A program made the position numbers and the translations under genes. From an uncultured Bacilli bacterium (GTDB taxonomy: Bacteria > Bacillota_I > Bacilli_A > RF39 > UBA660), in NCBI GenBank assembly GCA_934095845.1, contig CAKOKS010000007.1, forward strand, positions 1 to 50,219: a stretch of DNA of 50,219 nt. Reading direction: 5' to 3'. Shown piece after piece: positions 34,702 to 43,870 of the stretch. The notes below the pieces were generated by a model. That model saw only the letters and a list, made by a program, of their open reading frames with translations. It was not told the origin of the DNA and did no database searches. The stretch's first letter is position 1; each line of letters opens with the position of its first letter.

Positions 34702-34740
34702 AAAAATTCTTGAAAAAAAACTTACACAAGAATTTTTTTT
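34702..34740 (+). terminator. Terminator overlapping the next promoter
   Basis: An 11-bp stem (34702-34712 with 34727-34737) and a T run. The loop and right arm contain the -35 candidate (TTACAC, 34722-34727) of the following gene. Confidence 0.65.
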
Positions 34741-34750
34741 ATGTTATAAT
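34722..34750 (+). promoter_or_regulatory. Promoter of the MATE-kinase fusion gene
   Basis: TTACAC (34722-34727), 17 bases, TATAAT (34745-34750) with an extended TGT just before it. Confidence 0.6.
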
Positions 34751-34781
34751 GAGCAAGGTCTTAAAAGAAAGAAGGTTAAAT

Positions 34782-36761
34782 ATGAAAGAATTAGACTTAG
34801 GAAAAGAAAAAATTAGCAAACTATTATTAACATTTTCAGTTCCTTGTGTTATTAGTATGCTTATAAATTCGGTATATAATATAGTTGACCAAATATTTAT
34901 TGGAAAAGGTGTAGGAACACTTGGAAATGCAGCAACAAATGTAATTTTTCCGCTTGTTATTTTATTCAATGCAATAGCTGGTTTAATAGGTAATGGAGCT
35001 GCTGCTAATATGTCTTTAAAATTAGGCGAAGGAGATAAAAAAAGTGCAGCTACAAGTTTAGCTACATCAATTACTTTAACTTTTATTGTTTCAATAATTG
35101 TGAGTTTACTATCATTTATATTACTTCCAAAACTTGTATATTTTTTTGGCTGTTCCGAAAGTGTATACAAATATGCTGTTGATTATGGAAGGATAATTAT
35201 TTTAGGATCCCCATTTATGATAATTTATTCTAGTATGTCTAGTATTATAAGAGCAGATGGTTCTCCAGCATATTCAATGATTATGTTAGTAGTTGGTGCA
35301 ATAATTAATATTATTTTAGATCCTATATTTATTTTCCTATTTGATATGGGAGTTACTGGTGGAGCAATTGCAACTGTTATAGGTCAAATAGTATCATTTA
35401 TTATTGCAATAATTTATTTATGGAAAGTAAAATCAGTTACTTTAAAGAAAGAATATTTCAAAATTGATAAAAGTATATTAAAAATATTATCTTTAGGATT
35501 ATCATCTTTTATAACTCAATTAACTATTTTAGTATTATTTGTATTTATGAATAATATGATGACTAATTTAGGAGCTGAAACTAAATTTGGTTCAGTTATA
35601 CCATTATCTGTTTATGGAGTAATATCTAAAATAAATAGTTTATATATTTCTACTGTATTAGGAATATCTATTGGAGCCCAACCAATAATTGGTTATAACT
35701 ATGGGGCAGGAAACGAATCTCGTGTTAAAGAAACTATAAAAAGAGTTTTAGTAATTAATTTTATAGTTGGTATTATCTTTAATTTAATATTTATTTTATT
35801 TCCAAAAGAAATTGCATCAATATTCATAAGCTCAAGTGATCCATCATATAGTTTATTTATTGAGTTTGCAATTTTAATGTGTCATAGTTTCTTACTTGTA
35901 ATTGCTCTTAATGCTTTAGAAATGACAACTAGCATAGTAATTCAATCAATAGGTAATGTAGTAAAATCAACAGCTGTTTCATTTATTAGACAAATTATTT
36001 TACTTATTCCAATATCTTTATTACTTGCATTTGTTTTTGATAAAGGCTTATATGGAGTAATGTATGCAGGTTGTATTGCTGATGTATTATGTTTCATAAT
36101 AACATTATTTATATTATTAAGTGAATATAGAAAGTTAGATATTAAAGAATCTAATGAAATAACTTTAGAAAATAATGTAACTAAACCTTATAAAGGACAT
36201 CCAGTAGTTATAACTATATCTCGTGAATATGGTTCAGGTGGTAGATTTGTCGGAAAATTAGTATCTGAAAAATTAGGAATTCCTTTCTATGACAAAGAAA
36301 TAATTGATTTATCATCTAAAAAAAGTGGACTTGATACTAATTATATTAAAAAAATTGATCAAACAAAGACTAAAAGTTATATGAATAACAATGAAGATTT
36401 ACTTTATATAGCTGAAGAAAAAGTAATAAAAAATATTGGTAAAGATTCATGTGTTATTGTTGGAAGATGTGCAGATTATATTTTAAGAAAAAATAAGAAT
36501 TTGATAAAAATATTCCTTTATAGTGATCAATCTTCTAAAGAAAAAAGAGCTGTTCTTTATTATGGTTTAAAAGAGAAAAATATTCAAAAACAACTAGAAA
36601 AAATAGATAAAGAAAGAGCAAAACATTATAAATTTTATACTGGTCAAGATTGGAAAGATTCAAGCAACTATGATTTTATGTTAAATGTTGATAAATATGG
36701 AGTAGAAGAATCTGCAAACATAATTGTAAATTATGTAAAGAGTATTTTAAAAGAAAAATAA
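34782..36761 (+). CDS. MATE transporter fused to a cytidylate-kinase-like domain
   Basis: 659 aa. Residues 1-450: complete MATE exporter (SVPCVISMLINSVYNIVDQIFIG, GAQPIIGYNYGAG, about 12 spans). After a linker (ESNEITLENNVTKPYKG), residues about 468-659 form a soluble kinase-like domain. ITISREYGSGGRFVGKLVSEKLG is the P-loop-like start of the cytidylate kinase-like (Cytidylate_kin2) family, followed by FYDKEIIDL and CVIVGRCADYIL. The reading frame is continuous, so this is a true fusion. The kinase part would sit in the cytosol. Its substrate, and whether it gates transport, are unknown. GAAGG precedes ATG 34782. Confidence 0.88.
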   Translation: MKELDLGKEKISKLLLTFSVPCVISMLINSVYNIVDQIFIGKGVGTLGNAATNVIFPLVILFNAIAGLIGNGAAANMSLKLGEGDKKSAATSLATSITLTFIVSIIVSLLSFILLPKLVYFFGCSESVYKYAVDYGRIIILGSPFMIIYSSMSSIIRADGSPAYSMIMLVVGAIINIILDPIFIFLFDMGVTGGAIATVIGQIVSFIIAIIYLWKVKSVTLKKEYFKIDKSILKILSLGLSSFITQLTILVLFVFMNNMMTNLGAETKFGSVIPLSVYGVISKINSLYISTVLGISIGAQPIIGYNYGAGNESRVKETIKRVLVINFIVGIIFNLIFILFPKEIASIFISSSDPSYSLFIEFAILMCHSFLLVIALNALEMTTSIVIQSIGNVVKSTAVSFIRQIILLIPISLLLAFVFDKGLYGVMYAGCIADVLCFIITLFILLSEYRKLDIKESNEITLENNVTKPYKGHPVVITISREYGSGGRFVGKLVSEKLGIPFYDKEIIDLSSKKSGLDTNYIKKIDQTKTKSYMNNNEDLLYIAEEKVIKNIGKDSCVIVGRCADYILRKNKNLIKIFLYSDQSSKEKRAVLYYGLKEKNIQKQLEKIDKERAKHYKFYTGQDWKDSSNYDFMLNVDKYGVEESANIIVNYVKSILKEK

Positions 36762-36777
36762 GCGTCATTTTATATAA

Positions 36778-36804
36778 TTAGCACTTACACTTGACAAGTG
36801 CTAA
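36778..36804. promoter_or_regulatory. CIRCE operator (HrcA site)
   Basis: TTAGCACTT, 9 bases, AAGTGCTAA: a perfect inverted repeat differing from the consensus TTAGCACTC-N9-GAGTGCTAA only at the inner base of each arm. HrcA repressor binding here would block the overlapped promoter until heat or folding stress. Confidence 0.92.
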
Positions 36805-36818
36805 TTTTTGAGTATAAT
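36791..36818 (+). promoter_or_regulatory. Promoter of clpB
   Basis: Perfect TTGACA (36791-36796) inside the CIRCE element, 16 bases, perfect TATAAT (36813-36818). Confidence 0.85.
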
Positions 36819-36838
36819 TATACTTGTGAGGTGATAGT

Positions 36839-38944
36839 ATGTATCCAAATATGGAAGAAAATGAAGAAAACGTTTTAGAAAAATATGGTCGTAATATCAT
36901 TGAAGATGTCAAAAAAGGCAAAATTGATCCAGTAATTGGAAGAGATGAGGAAATACGTAGCATTACACGTATACTTTCTCGTAAAACAAAAAATAATCCA
37001 GTATTAATTGGAGAACCAGGTGTAGGTAAAACTGCTATTGTTGAAGGACTTGCTTTAAGAATTGTAAGAGGAGATGTTCCAAATAGTCTAAAAGATAAAA
37101 CAATCTGGGAACTTGATCTTGCAAGTTTAATTGCTGGTGCTAAATATCGTGGTGAATTTGAGGAAAGATTAAAAGCCGTTTTAAATGAAATCAAAAAAAG
37201 CGAAGGCCAAATAATCATGTTTATTGATGAAATACATATGATTGTTGGTGCTGGTGCTGAAGGCGGAATGGATACTTCTAATATTTTAAAACCTATGCTT
37301 GCTCGTGGAGAAATTCATGTAATAGGTGCAACTACTTTAAATGAGTATCGCAAATTCATTGAAAAAGATGGAGCACTAGAAAGAAGATTTCAAAAAATAA
37401 TTGTTTCTCCTCCAAGTGTAGAAGATACAATTACTATTCTTCGTGGATTAAAAGAAAGATTTGAAATTCATCATGGTGTTACTATTCAAGATAAAGCTCT
37501 TATTACAGCTGCTACTTTATCAAATAGATATATAACAGATAGATTTTTACCAGATAAAGCAATTGATCTAGTTGATGAAGCTTGTGCAACTATTCGTGTT
37601 CAAATGGATTCAGTTCCAACAAGTCTAGATACATTAACTCGTGATATTATGCGTTTGAAAATTGAAAGAGAAGCTATTAAAAAAGAAAAGGATGAACTTT
37701 CTAAAAAACGTGTAGAAGAAATTGATAAAGAGCTTGCTCGTAAACAAGAAAAAGAAACTGAATTGAGAAGTGCTTGGGATAAAGAAAAAAGCATTAATGA
37801 TAAAATAAAACAAAAGAAAAAAGAAATCGAAAGAGCTAAATTTGATCTTGAACAAGCAGAAAATGAATACGATTTAACTCGTGCTGCTAAACTTCGTCAT
37901 GGAGATATTCCAGCACTAGAACGTGAACTTGCAGAACTTAATAATTTAGAAAAAAATAAAATATTAAGTGATACAGTTACAAGTGAAAGCATAGCTGATG
38001 TAATAAATAAATGGACTAATATTCCAATAAGCAAACTAGTAAGTGGTGAAAAAGAAAAACTTCTTAATCTTGAAGAAAACATGAAAAAGAGAGTTATTGG
38101 TCAAGATGAAGCTATAAAACTAGTAAGTGATGCGATTATTAAAAGCAGAAGTGGAATAAAAGATCCAAATAGACCAATTGGTTCATTTATATTCTTAGGT
38201 CCAACTGGTGTTGGTAAAACAGAAATTGCCAGAACTCTTGCATATGAATTATTTGATGATGAAAAGCATATGATTCGCATTGACATGAGTGAATATATGG
38301 AAAAATTCAGTGTTTCTCGTTTAATAGGTTCTCCTCCAGGATATGTAGGATATGAAGAAGGTGGAGAGTTAACTGAAGCAGTAAGAAGAAATCCTTATTC
38401 AATAGTTCTATTCGATGAAATAGAAAAAGCTCATCCAGAAGTTTTAAATCTATTACTTCAAATTCTCGATGATGGTCGTGTAACTGATTCAAACGGTCGT
38501 ACAGTTGACTTTAAAAATACCATTATAATAATGACTTCTAACTTAGGAAGTGAACATATTCTAGATGGTAATACAAGTGAAGTTATGAATGATGTTAAGA
38601 AATACTTTAGACCTGAATTTATTAATAGAATAGATGAGATAATTGTCTTTAATCCATTAACTAAGGATAATATTAAATGTATACTTGATAAATTAATTCA
38701 TGAAATGGAAGATAGATTAAAAGATAATAATATTCATATTAAACTTACAGATGATGCTAGAAATTATCTAATAGAAAATGGATATGATATTACATATGGA
38801 GCTAGACCTCTAAAACGTTTATTAAGTCGAACTGTCGAAACAACTATTGCAAAAGTATTAATTAATGGAGAATTAAAATTTGGTTCTACATTAGTAGTTG
38901 ATTATAGAAATGATAAGTTCGATGTAACAATTAAGGATAACTAA
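36839..38944 (+). CDS. clpB: ClpB-type disaggregase lacking the N domain
   Basis: 701 aa. Two AAA+ modules: GEPGVGKT (first Walker A, about 60-67), FIDEIHMIVGAGAEGGMD, then a coiled-coil middle domain (about 265-385) of ClpB type, then GPTGVGKTE, LIGSPPGYVGYEEGG and the C-terminal ARPLKRLLSR. ClpC would have a much shorter middle domain and a ClpP-binding loop, which I do not see. The usual 150-residue N-terminal domain is absent; the protein begins about 20 residues before the first AAA+ module, like the short ClpB isoform. Heat-shock control by HrcA is shown by the CIRCE. It works with DnaK on aggregates. Confidence 0.93.
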   Translation: MYPNMEENEENVLEKYGRNIIEDVKKGKIDPVIGRDEEIRSITRILSRKTKNNPVLIGEPGVGKTAIVEGLALRIVRGDVPNSLKDKTIWELDLASLIAGAKYRGEFEERLKAVLNEIKKSEGQIIMFIDEIHMIVGAGAEGGMDTSNILKPMLARGEIHVIGATTLNEYRKFIEKDGALERRFQKIIVSPPSVEDTITILRGLKERFEIHHGVTIQDKALITAATLSNRYITDRFLPDKAIDLVDEACATIRVQMDSVPTSLDTLTRDIMRLKIEREAIKKEKDELSKKRVEEIDKELARKQEKETELRSAWDKEKSINDKIKQKKKEIERAKFDLEQAENEYDLTRAAKLRHGDIPALERELAELNNLEKNKILSDTVTSESIADVINKWTNIPISKLVSGEKEKLLNLEENMKKRVIGQDEAIKLVSDAIIKSRSGIKDPNRPIGSFIFLGPTGVGKTEIARTLAYELFDDEKHMIRIDMSEYMEKFSVSRLIGSPPGYVGYEEGGELTEAVRRNPYSIVLFDEIEKAHPEVLNLLLQILDDGRVTDSNGRTVDFKNTIIIMTSNLGSEHILDGNTSEVMNDVKKYFRPEFINRIDEIIVFNPLTKDNIKCILDKLIHEMEDRLKDNNIHIKLTDDARNYLIENGYDITYGARPLKRLLSRTVETTIAKVLINGELKFGSTLVVDYRNDKFDVTIKDN

Positions 38945-38966
38945 CAAAAATAGTTATTCTTTTTTT
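38937..38966 (+). terminator. Terminator of clpB
   Basis: A 7-bp ATAACTA/TAGTTAT stem (38937-38943 with 38951-38957), then TC and seven T's; it overlaps the stop codon. Confidence 0.75.
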
Positions 38967-39061
38967 GTTTTCTAAAATGTAAATATTTACACAAAATAAA
39001 AATATATCATAAAAATACAATAAAAGTATTGTATAATAGTGCTAGAATGGTGTGTGTAAAA

Positions 39062-40606
39062 ATGAAAAGAAGGAGTGCATTACTAACTGCAATTTTAATA
39101 ATGGCAATAGGATTCGCAGCTGTATCAACATCTTTAATAATAAATGGAAATACAAAAGTAAGTGAAAATACCGAAGATTTTTCTGTAATATTTACTGCAG
39201 CAACACTTAATGGTGAAGATGTGTATAATGAAGTTATAAATGATACAAAGCAAACAATTAATTTTTCCACGAGTGAATTAAAAATATTAAATCAAACAAG
39301 TGTGTTAAACTATGAAATAACAAATAATTCAAGCAATTATGATGCTGAAGTGACTGTTAATTGTAAAGTAAAAGATGAAACAGTTGCAAAATATACAACC
39401 ATTAAGAATGAACTAGAAGGAAATACAACAAAAGTAGTAGCAGGAGAAAGCAGAAATGGAACATTAACAATATCTTTAATTAAATTACCAATGGAAGAAG
39501 TAAAAGAAGAATATACATGTACTCTAGAAGTCAATGCCGTAGAAAGAGAAAGTCTTGGTATAAGAGTTGTAAATTTATATAATGCAATAGAAAATATGGC
39601 AGATACAACAACAGTGATAGATTTTAATGTTCGATCAGGAGCAACAGGAAAAGAGACAAATGGAATATATAAAACAACAGCAACAGATGGAAATGTTCCG
39701 GTATATTACTATAGAGGAGCAGCAGATAAAGTAAATAATAACATCATATTTGGAAATTTCTGTTGGAAAATAATAAGAACAACAGAAACAGGAGGAATAA
39801 AACTAATATATAATGGAGTACCAACAGATGGAACATGTAATAATACAGGAGATGCATCTCAAACTGTTGCAATTACATGGAATGCAAAATATAATGATAA
39901 TGCTTATGTAGGATATATGTTTGGAATAAATAATACAGGAAACTCAACAAGTAAAAAACAAGCTCAAACAAATACTTATGTATCAACAATGAAAACATAT
40001 CTAGAAGATACATGGTTTGAAAATAACTTAAAAGATTATATTGATTATTTAGAAGATACAATTTTTTGTAATGATAGAAGTACAGTAGCAGGTGGTAAAA
40101 ATAATACTCATCCAACATCATATGGAACTCTTGGATATGGAACAAATGCTACAGGTTATGGGGCAGTAGCAAGAGCATCATATAATACAAAAGTTTTAAA
40201 ACCCAGCTTAGTCTGTCCGCAAGATAATGATAAATTTACAGTTGATAGTGCAAATGGGAACGGAAAACTTAAATATCCAGTTGGTCTAATAACATTGGAT
40301 GAAGTTGTATTTGCTGGATACAATAGCTACGCTTCTAATAGCAGTGATTATGCAGATACAACAAATTACTTAACAACTGGTAATCGCTTTTGGACTTTTT
40401 CTCCAATTGCGATGAATTTAGGATCTACTGCTAATGTTGGAACGTGTTATGGGAATGGCTATCCTAGTAATAATCCAGTTCAACGTGAACTTGGTGTTCG
40501 ACCAGTTGTTTCATTAAAATCAGATATAGTTGTATCAGCAAGTGGTGAAGGCACTATAGAAAATCCATATATTGTTGATAGTAAAACATTTAAAAATTTA
40601 GGATAA
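39062..40606 (+). CDS. Exported surface protein with TasA/camelysin-like N-terminus
   Basis: 514 aa. MKRRSALLTAILIMAIGFAAVSTS is an N-terminal signal or anchor, followed by NGNTKVSENTEDFSVIF, a pattern seen in SipW-dependent and camelysin/TasA-type exported proteins. A beta-rich domain (about 30-165) comes next. The large C-terminal half is rich in N, T, G and Y and has cysteines (FCWKI, TCNN, CNDR, VCPQ). It ends with a VRPVVSLKSDI segment common in gut Firmicutes surface proteins. ATG 39062 is chosen because TATAAT at 39033-39038 puts the transcript start near 39045, after the first in-frame ATG. Function unknown; adhesion or matrix is possible. Confidence 0.75.
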   Translation: MKRRSALLTAILIMAIGFAAVSTSLIINGNTKVSENTEDFSVIFTAATLNGEDVYNEVINDTKQTINFSTSELKILNQTSVLNYEITNNSSNYDAEVTVNCKVKDETVAKYTTIKNELEGNTTKVVAGESRNGTLTISLIKLPMEEVKEEYTCTLEVNAVERESLGIRVVNLYNAIENMADTTTVIDFNVRSGATGKETNGIYKTTATDGNVPVYYYRGAADKVNNNIIFGNFCWKIIRTTETGGIKLIYNGVPTDGTCNNTGDASQTVAITWNAKYNDNAYVGYMFGINNTGNSTSKKQAQTNTYVSTMKTYLEDTWFENNLKDYIDYLEDTIFCNDRSTVAGGKNNTHPTSYGTLGYGTNATGYGAVARASYNTKVLKPSLVCPQDNDKFTVDSANGNGKLKYPVGLITLDEVVFAGYNSYASNSSDYADTTNYLTTGNRFWTFSPIAMNLGSTANVGTCYGNGYPSNNPVQRELGVRPVVSLKSDIVVSASGEGTIENPYIVDSKTFKNLG

Positions 40607-40625
40607 CTTCGGTTATCTTTTTTGT
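40602..40625 (+). terminator. UUCG-capped terminator
   Basis: GATAAC-TTCG-GTTATC (40602-40617) then six T's. The tetraloop makes this a very stable hairpin. Confidence 0.85.
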
Positions 40626-40675
40626 TTTTTAAATCAAAATTATACGTTATAATTAAATTAGAAAGAGTGTGAGTT

Positions 40676-41836
40676 ATGAAAAATAAGGTATTTATTATTT
40701 TCTCTATTGTTTTAGCTGTTTTAATTATCATTTTATTATTTTTGATATTAAATAAAAATAATAAAAAAGAAAGTGTAGAAAGAAAAATTGCATCTACAAT
40801 AATAATGGATATTAATCCGAGTATTAAACTTGAATTAGATGAAAATGATGTAGTTATTAATGCAACTGCTTTAAATAATGATGCATTAGTTATTGTTACA
40901 GATGATATAAAAGAAAAAGATTTAAAAACAGCAATAGATATTATAAGTAATAAATTAATTGAAAATGAATTTGTTAAAGAAGATGTAACTGTTCTTATAA
41001 ATGTTGATGGTAAAGTATCTTCTTCATCAGTAAAAAAAATTATATCTGATAATTTTAAAGTAAAAAATAAAAATGCTCAAATTATTGAAACTTATATAAC
41101 TGATGAAGCTAAAAAAATTAGTGAAGAATATAATATTTCAATTAATAAAGCAGCATATATTGAAAGTGTTTTAAAAGAAAAACCAGATTTGAAAATAGAA
41201 GATTTGAAAGATAAAAGTATTACAGAAATTAGTAATGCTAAAGAAGAAAAAACTACTACTGAAGTAACAACAAAAGAAGCAAGAACAACTACAAAGAAAA
41301 CTACTACTAAAACTAGTTTATCTATACCAAGTGATCCAACAGATACTAGTGGGATTTGGTGTACTTTTAATAAAAATAGACCAAGAACATCAAAATTTGA
41401 TTATCTTGCTGATATTGGGCCTACTAAAGCAATTGAATATGCAAAAGCAGCAATTAATGCTAGTAGTTTAGGCATTAAAAGAACATCGCTTTCTCGTGTT
41501 GATGATAAGCGTAGTTCATATTGTCTTTCGTATGAATTCATAGGCTATAACGATGATAATAAATATTATGTAACAATTGATTCAGTAACTGGTAATGTTA
41601 TTGAGCAAAAAATAGTTCCAATGGATAAACCTAAAATTACTGAAGAAGAAGTAAAAAATATAGGAGTAAATAAATTTGGAATCGATCCATCTTCTTGTGA
41701 TTTTGTTCAAGCATATTTTGATATGAATAACGAAAAACTTAGATATTCTTTTGCATCTAGATGTTCTGGAACATATTATAGTTTAGAGATAGATGCTATG
41801 ACTGGAGCAATTTCTAAAGAAAGAACATGGACGTAG
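40676..41836 (+). CDS. Membrane-anchored RsgI-like protein with PepSY-like repeats
   Basis: 386 aa. An N-terminal membrane anchor (about 5-25), then an extracellular domain resembling the outer part of RsgI-type anti-sigma factors (IIMDINPSIKLELDENDVVINATALNNDA, about 41-72). A threonine-rich linker follows (about 193-215), then two PepSY-like repeats (one near AIEYAKAAINAS...YVTIDSVTGNVIEQK, one near ITEEEVKNIGVNKFG...SLEIDAMTGAIS). The cytoplasmic part is only about 5 residues, so there is no anti-sigma domain. It may be a decoy, ligand-binding or protease-regulating surface protein; this is inference. TATAAT lies upstream. Confidence 0.7.
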   Translation: MKNKVFIIFSIVLAVLIIILLFLILNKNNKKESVERKIASTIIMDINPSIKLELDENDVVINATALNNDALVIVTDDIKEKDLKTAIDIISNKLIENEFVKEDVTVLINVDGKVSSSSVKKIISDNFKVKNKNAQIIETYITDEAKKISEEYNISINKAAYIESVLKEKPDLKIEDLKDKSITEISNAKEEKTTTEVTTKEARTTTKKTTTKTSLSIPSDPTDTSGIWCTFNKNRPRTSKFDYLADIGPTKAIEYAKAAINASSLGIKRTSLSRVDDKRSSYCLSYEFIGYNDDNKYYVTIDSVTGNVIEQKIVPMDKPKITEEEVKNIGVNKFGIDPSSCDFVQAYFDMNNEKLRYSFASRCSGTYYSLEIDAMTGAISKERTWT

Positions 41837-42381
41837 TTATGAGTATAGAATTATTAATAAAAATATTTGAAAAAGCTAATGATAAATTTATAAAAAATGA
41901 TATGAGTCTTATGGAATTAGATGTTTCTGAAAGAAGTTGGTATAGCAGATTTTCAATTTATTTAGAAGAAACTTTAAAAGAAAACAATATTATCGGGTAC
42001 TTTGTTGATACAGAATATAATCGTAATGGAAATAAACTTAAAACCATTTTTGATGAAGATAATTTAGAAATTATTAATATCACTTGTGATGTCATCGTAC
42101 ATAGTCGAGGAGAAAATATAAAACAGGATAATCTTATTTGTATAGAAATGAAAAAAGAAGAAACACCAAAACAGGAAAAAGAAAATGATAAAAAAAGACT
42201 TAAAATATTAACAAAAAGTAGTTATGACTCTATTTGGAGTGTTGATGGTAATTGTTTACCTGAACATGTTTGTAATTATCTTTTAGGAGTGTATTATGAA
42301 TTTGATAAAAGAAATAACATATTAAAAATAGAATACTATAAAGAGGGAAAACAATTTTTAAAAAAGAAAATAGTTTTATAA
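41827..42381 (+). CDS. Unknown protein, possible PD-(D/E)XK nuclease fold
   Basis: 184 aa. The segment CDVIVHSRGENIKQ followed by DNLICIEMKKEE gives D...E-x-K spaced as in PD-(D/E)XK nuclease-like folds, with a preceding helix ELDVSERSWYSRFSIYLEE. Active-site spacing fits, but I cannot prove the fold. The start is uncertain: ATG 41827 overlaps the upstream gene by 10 bases and has AAAGAAAG before it; ATG 41839 starts just after that gene. Next to XRE and WYL regulator genes. Confidence 0.6.
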   Translation: MDVVMSIELLIKIFEKANDKFIKNDMSLMELDVSERSWYSRFSIYLEETLKENNIIGYFVDTEYNRNGNKLKTIFDEDNLEIINITCDVIVHSRGENIKQDNLICIEMKKEETPKQEKENDKKRLKILTKSSYDSIWSVDGNCLPEHVCNYLLGVYYEFDKRNNILKIEYYKEGKQFLKKKIVL

Positions 42382-42474
42382 AATTGATATAGTGATTTTA
42401 TTCTTACCATTGAAACATTTCCTGTTAAAATTATCAATATTTTATATGATGGTATTGGAAAGGAAAATATTTTT

Positions 42475-43185
42475 ATGAATCAAGAAAAAATAGGATTATT
42501 TATTGCTAAGTTAAGAAAAGAAAACAATATGACTCAACAAGATTTAGCTGAAAAGTTGGGAGTATCAGATCGAACAGTTGGTAACTGGGAAAATGGAAGA
42601 AATTTACCAGATGTATCTCTTTTTAAACCACTATGTAATATATTTAATATTACAGTAAATGATTTAATAAGTGGTGAAATAGTTGACAATAAAAACTATC
42701 AAGAAAAACTTGAAGAAAATATAATAAATACAATTAATTATTCCAATAAAAAAATAGAAGAGAAAAACAAGATTATTTATATAATATTAATATTGCTTGG
42801 AATATTTATTTCTATTACAGCTCTTACGATCTTTCCGAGTGATAGTAGTTGGGGATCAATTTATTCTATATTCGGCTTAATAATATCTTTAATAGGAGTA
42901 GGAAAGTGTACATCAAAATTAAAAATAATAAAAAGAGTAACTATTAATTGTAGTTATTTCATATTATATTTATTAGTTTTATTGTTAATAGATTTTATAG
43001 GTGTCATAAATATTCATCAAGCACCAAGATTTTCGTTAGTAAAAATATATACTGATAATGTAATTTACTATGATACAATTTTCTATGATGTAGTTAGATG
43101 TAATGGTAGTAATAATAATTATACTTTTAAAGTTATAAAAAATAATAAATATAGAGATAAAGACTTTAATGATTATTGTAAATAA
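42475..43185 (+). CDS. XRE-type regulator with membrane-spanning C-terminus
   Basis: 236 aa. Residues 1-70 are a helix-turn-helix (MTQQDLAEKLGVSDRTVGNWENGRNLP). Residues about 98-180 hold three hydrophobic spans (IIYIILILLGIFISIT, SIYSIFGLIISLIGV, YFILYLLVLLLIDFIGV), then a C-terminal outside domain of about 50 residues with two cysteines. Membrane-tethered regulators of this layout are common in gut Firmicutes; the signal is unknown. GGAAAGGAAAA precedes the ATG. Confidence 0.8.
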   Translation: MNQEKIGLFIAKLRKENNMTQQDLAEKLGVSDRTVGNWENGRNLPDVSLFKPLCNIFNITVNDLISGEIVDNKNYQEKLEENIINTINYSNKKIEEKNKIIYIILILLGIFISITALTIFPSDSSWGSIYSIFGLIISLIGVGKCTSKLKIIKRVTINCSYFILYLLVLLLIDFIGVINIHQAPRFSLVKIYTDNVIYYDTIFYDVVRCNGSNNNYTFKVIKNNKYRDKDFNDYCK

Positions 43186-43231
43186 CATAATATATTGTTA
43201 AACTAATTAAAAAAAGAAACAAGGTGATATT

Positions 43232-43816
43232 ATGTCAAAAATATCTAATGTTATACTTATGCTTGAATATTTAGAAAATGGAAGAAAATATAGCATTAAA
43301 GAATTATCAGAGAAATTAGAAGTATCAGAAAGAATGGTAAGAGTATATAAAGAAGAACTAGAAAAAGCTGGAATATATATAGATGCTTTAATGGGGCCAT
43401 ATGGTGGATACGTATTAAATCAAAATATAAGAATCCCTTCTAGAAAATTTACTAAATCCGACTATGAATTTTTGAAAAATTTAAAAGTAGATGAAAAAGA
43501 CAGAGAAAAACTTCAAATTATTGCTGATAAAGTGCATGGAGTTTATTTTGACTCGACGAATGAAAAATTAGAATTAAAAGATAACATAAAAAATTGTTAT
43601 AATATTTTGGCACGAGCAATAAAAGAAAAAAGAAAAGTAAAAATAAATTATTATTCATATACTCAAGGAAACCAAGATAGAGTAATTAGACCTTATGATT
43701 TATTTTTATATAATACTGGATGGGGTTGTGCAGCTTTTTGTGAATTAAGAAATGATTTAAGACATTTTGAATTGAAAAGAATAAATAAAATTGAATTACT
43801 AGATGAAAAATTTTAA
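43232..43816 (+). CDS. HTH-WYL domain transcriptional regulator (short)
   Basis: 194 aa. The N-terminal winged helix of the DeoR/HTH_11 type (YSIKELSEKLEVSERMVRVYKEELEKAGI) is followed by MGPYGGYVL, a linker, and a WYL-type ligand domain. KVKINYYSYTQGNQDRVIRPYDLFLYNTGWGCAAFCELRNDLRHFELKRINKIE keeps the arginines and the W of the fold. It is shorter than the usual 310-residue WYL regulators and ends right after the domain. WYL proteins often control defence or stress genes. AAGGTGATATT precedes the ATG. It stands directly before the SIS gene. Confidence 0.82.
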   Translation: MSKISNVILMLEYLENGRKYSIKELSEKLEVSERMVRVYKEELEKAGIYIDALMGPYGGYVLNQNIRIPSRKFTKSDYEFLKNLKVDEKDREKLQIIADKVHGVYFDSTNEKLELKDNIKNCYNILARAIKEKRKVKINYYSYTQGNQDRVIRPYDLFLYNTGWGCAAFCELRNDLRHFELKRINKIELLDEKF

Positions 43817-43831
43817 GTAGACGAAATATTT

Positions 43832-43869
43832 CCTCTTTAAGTGATATTTTTTACTTGAGGAGGATTTTT
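43832..43869 (+). terminator. Hairpin that contains the next gene's ribosome site
   Basis: CCTCTTTAAGT (43832-43842) pairs with ACTTGAGGAGG (43853-43863), an 11-bp stem with two G-U pairs and a 10-base loop, followed by A and six T's. It looks like the terminator of the WYL gene, yet the right arm is the GAGGAGG ribosome site of the SIS gene. Confidence 0.65.
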
Positions 43870-43870
43870 T

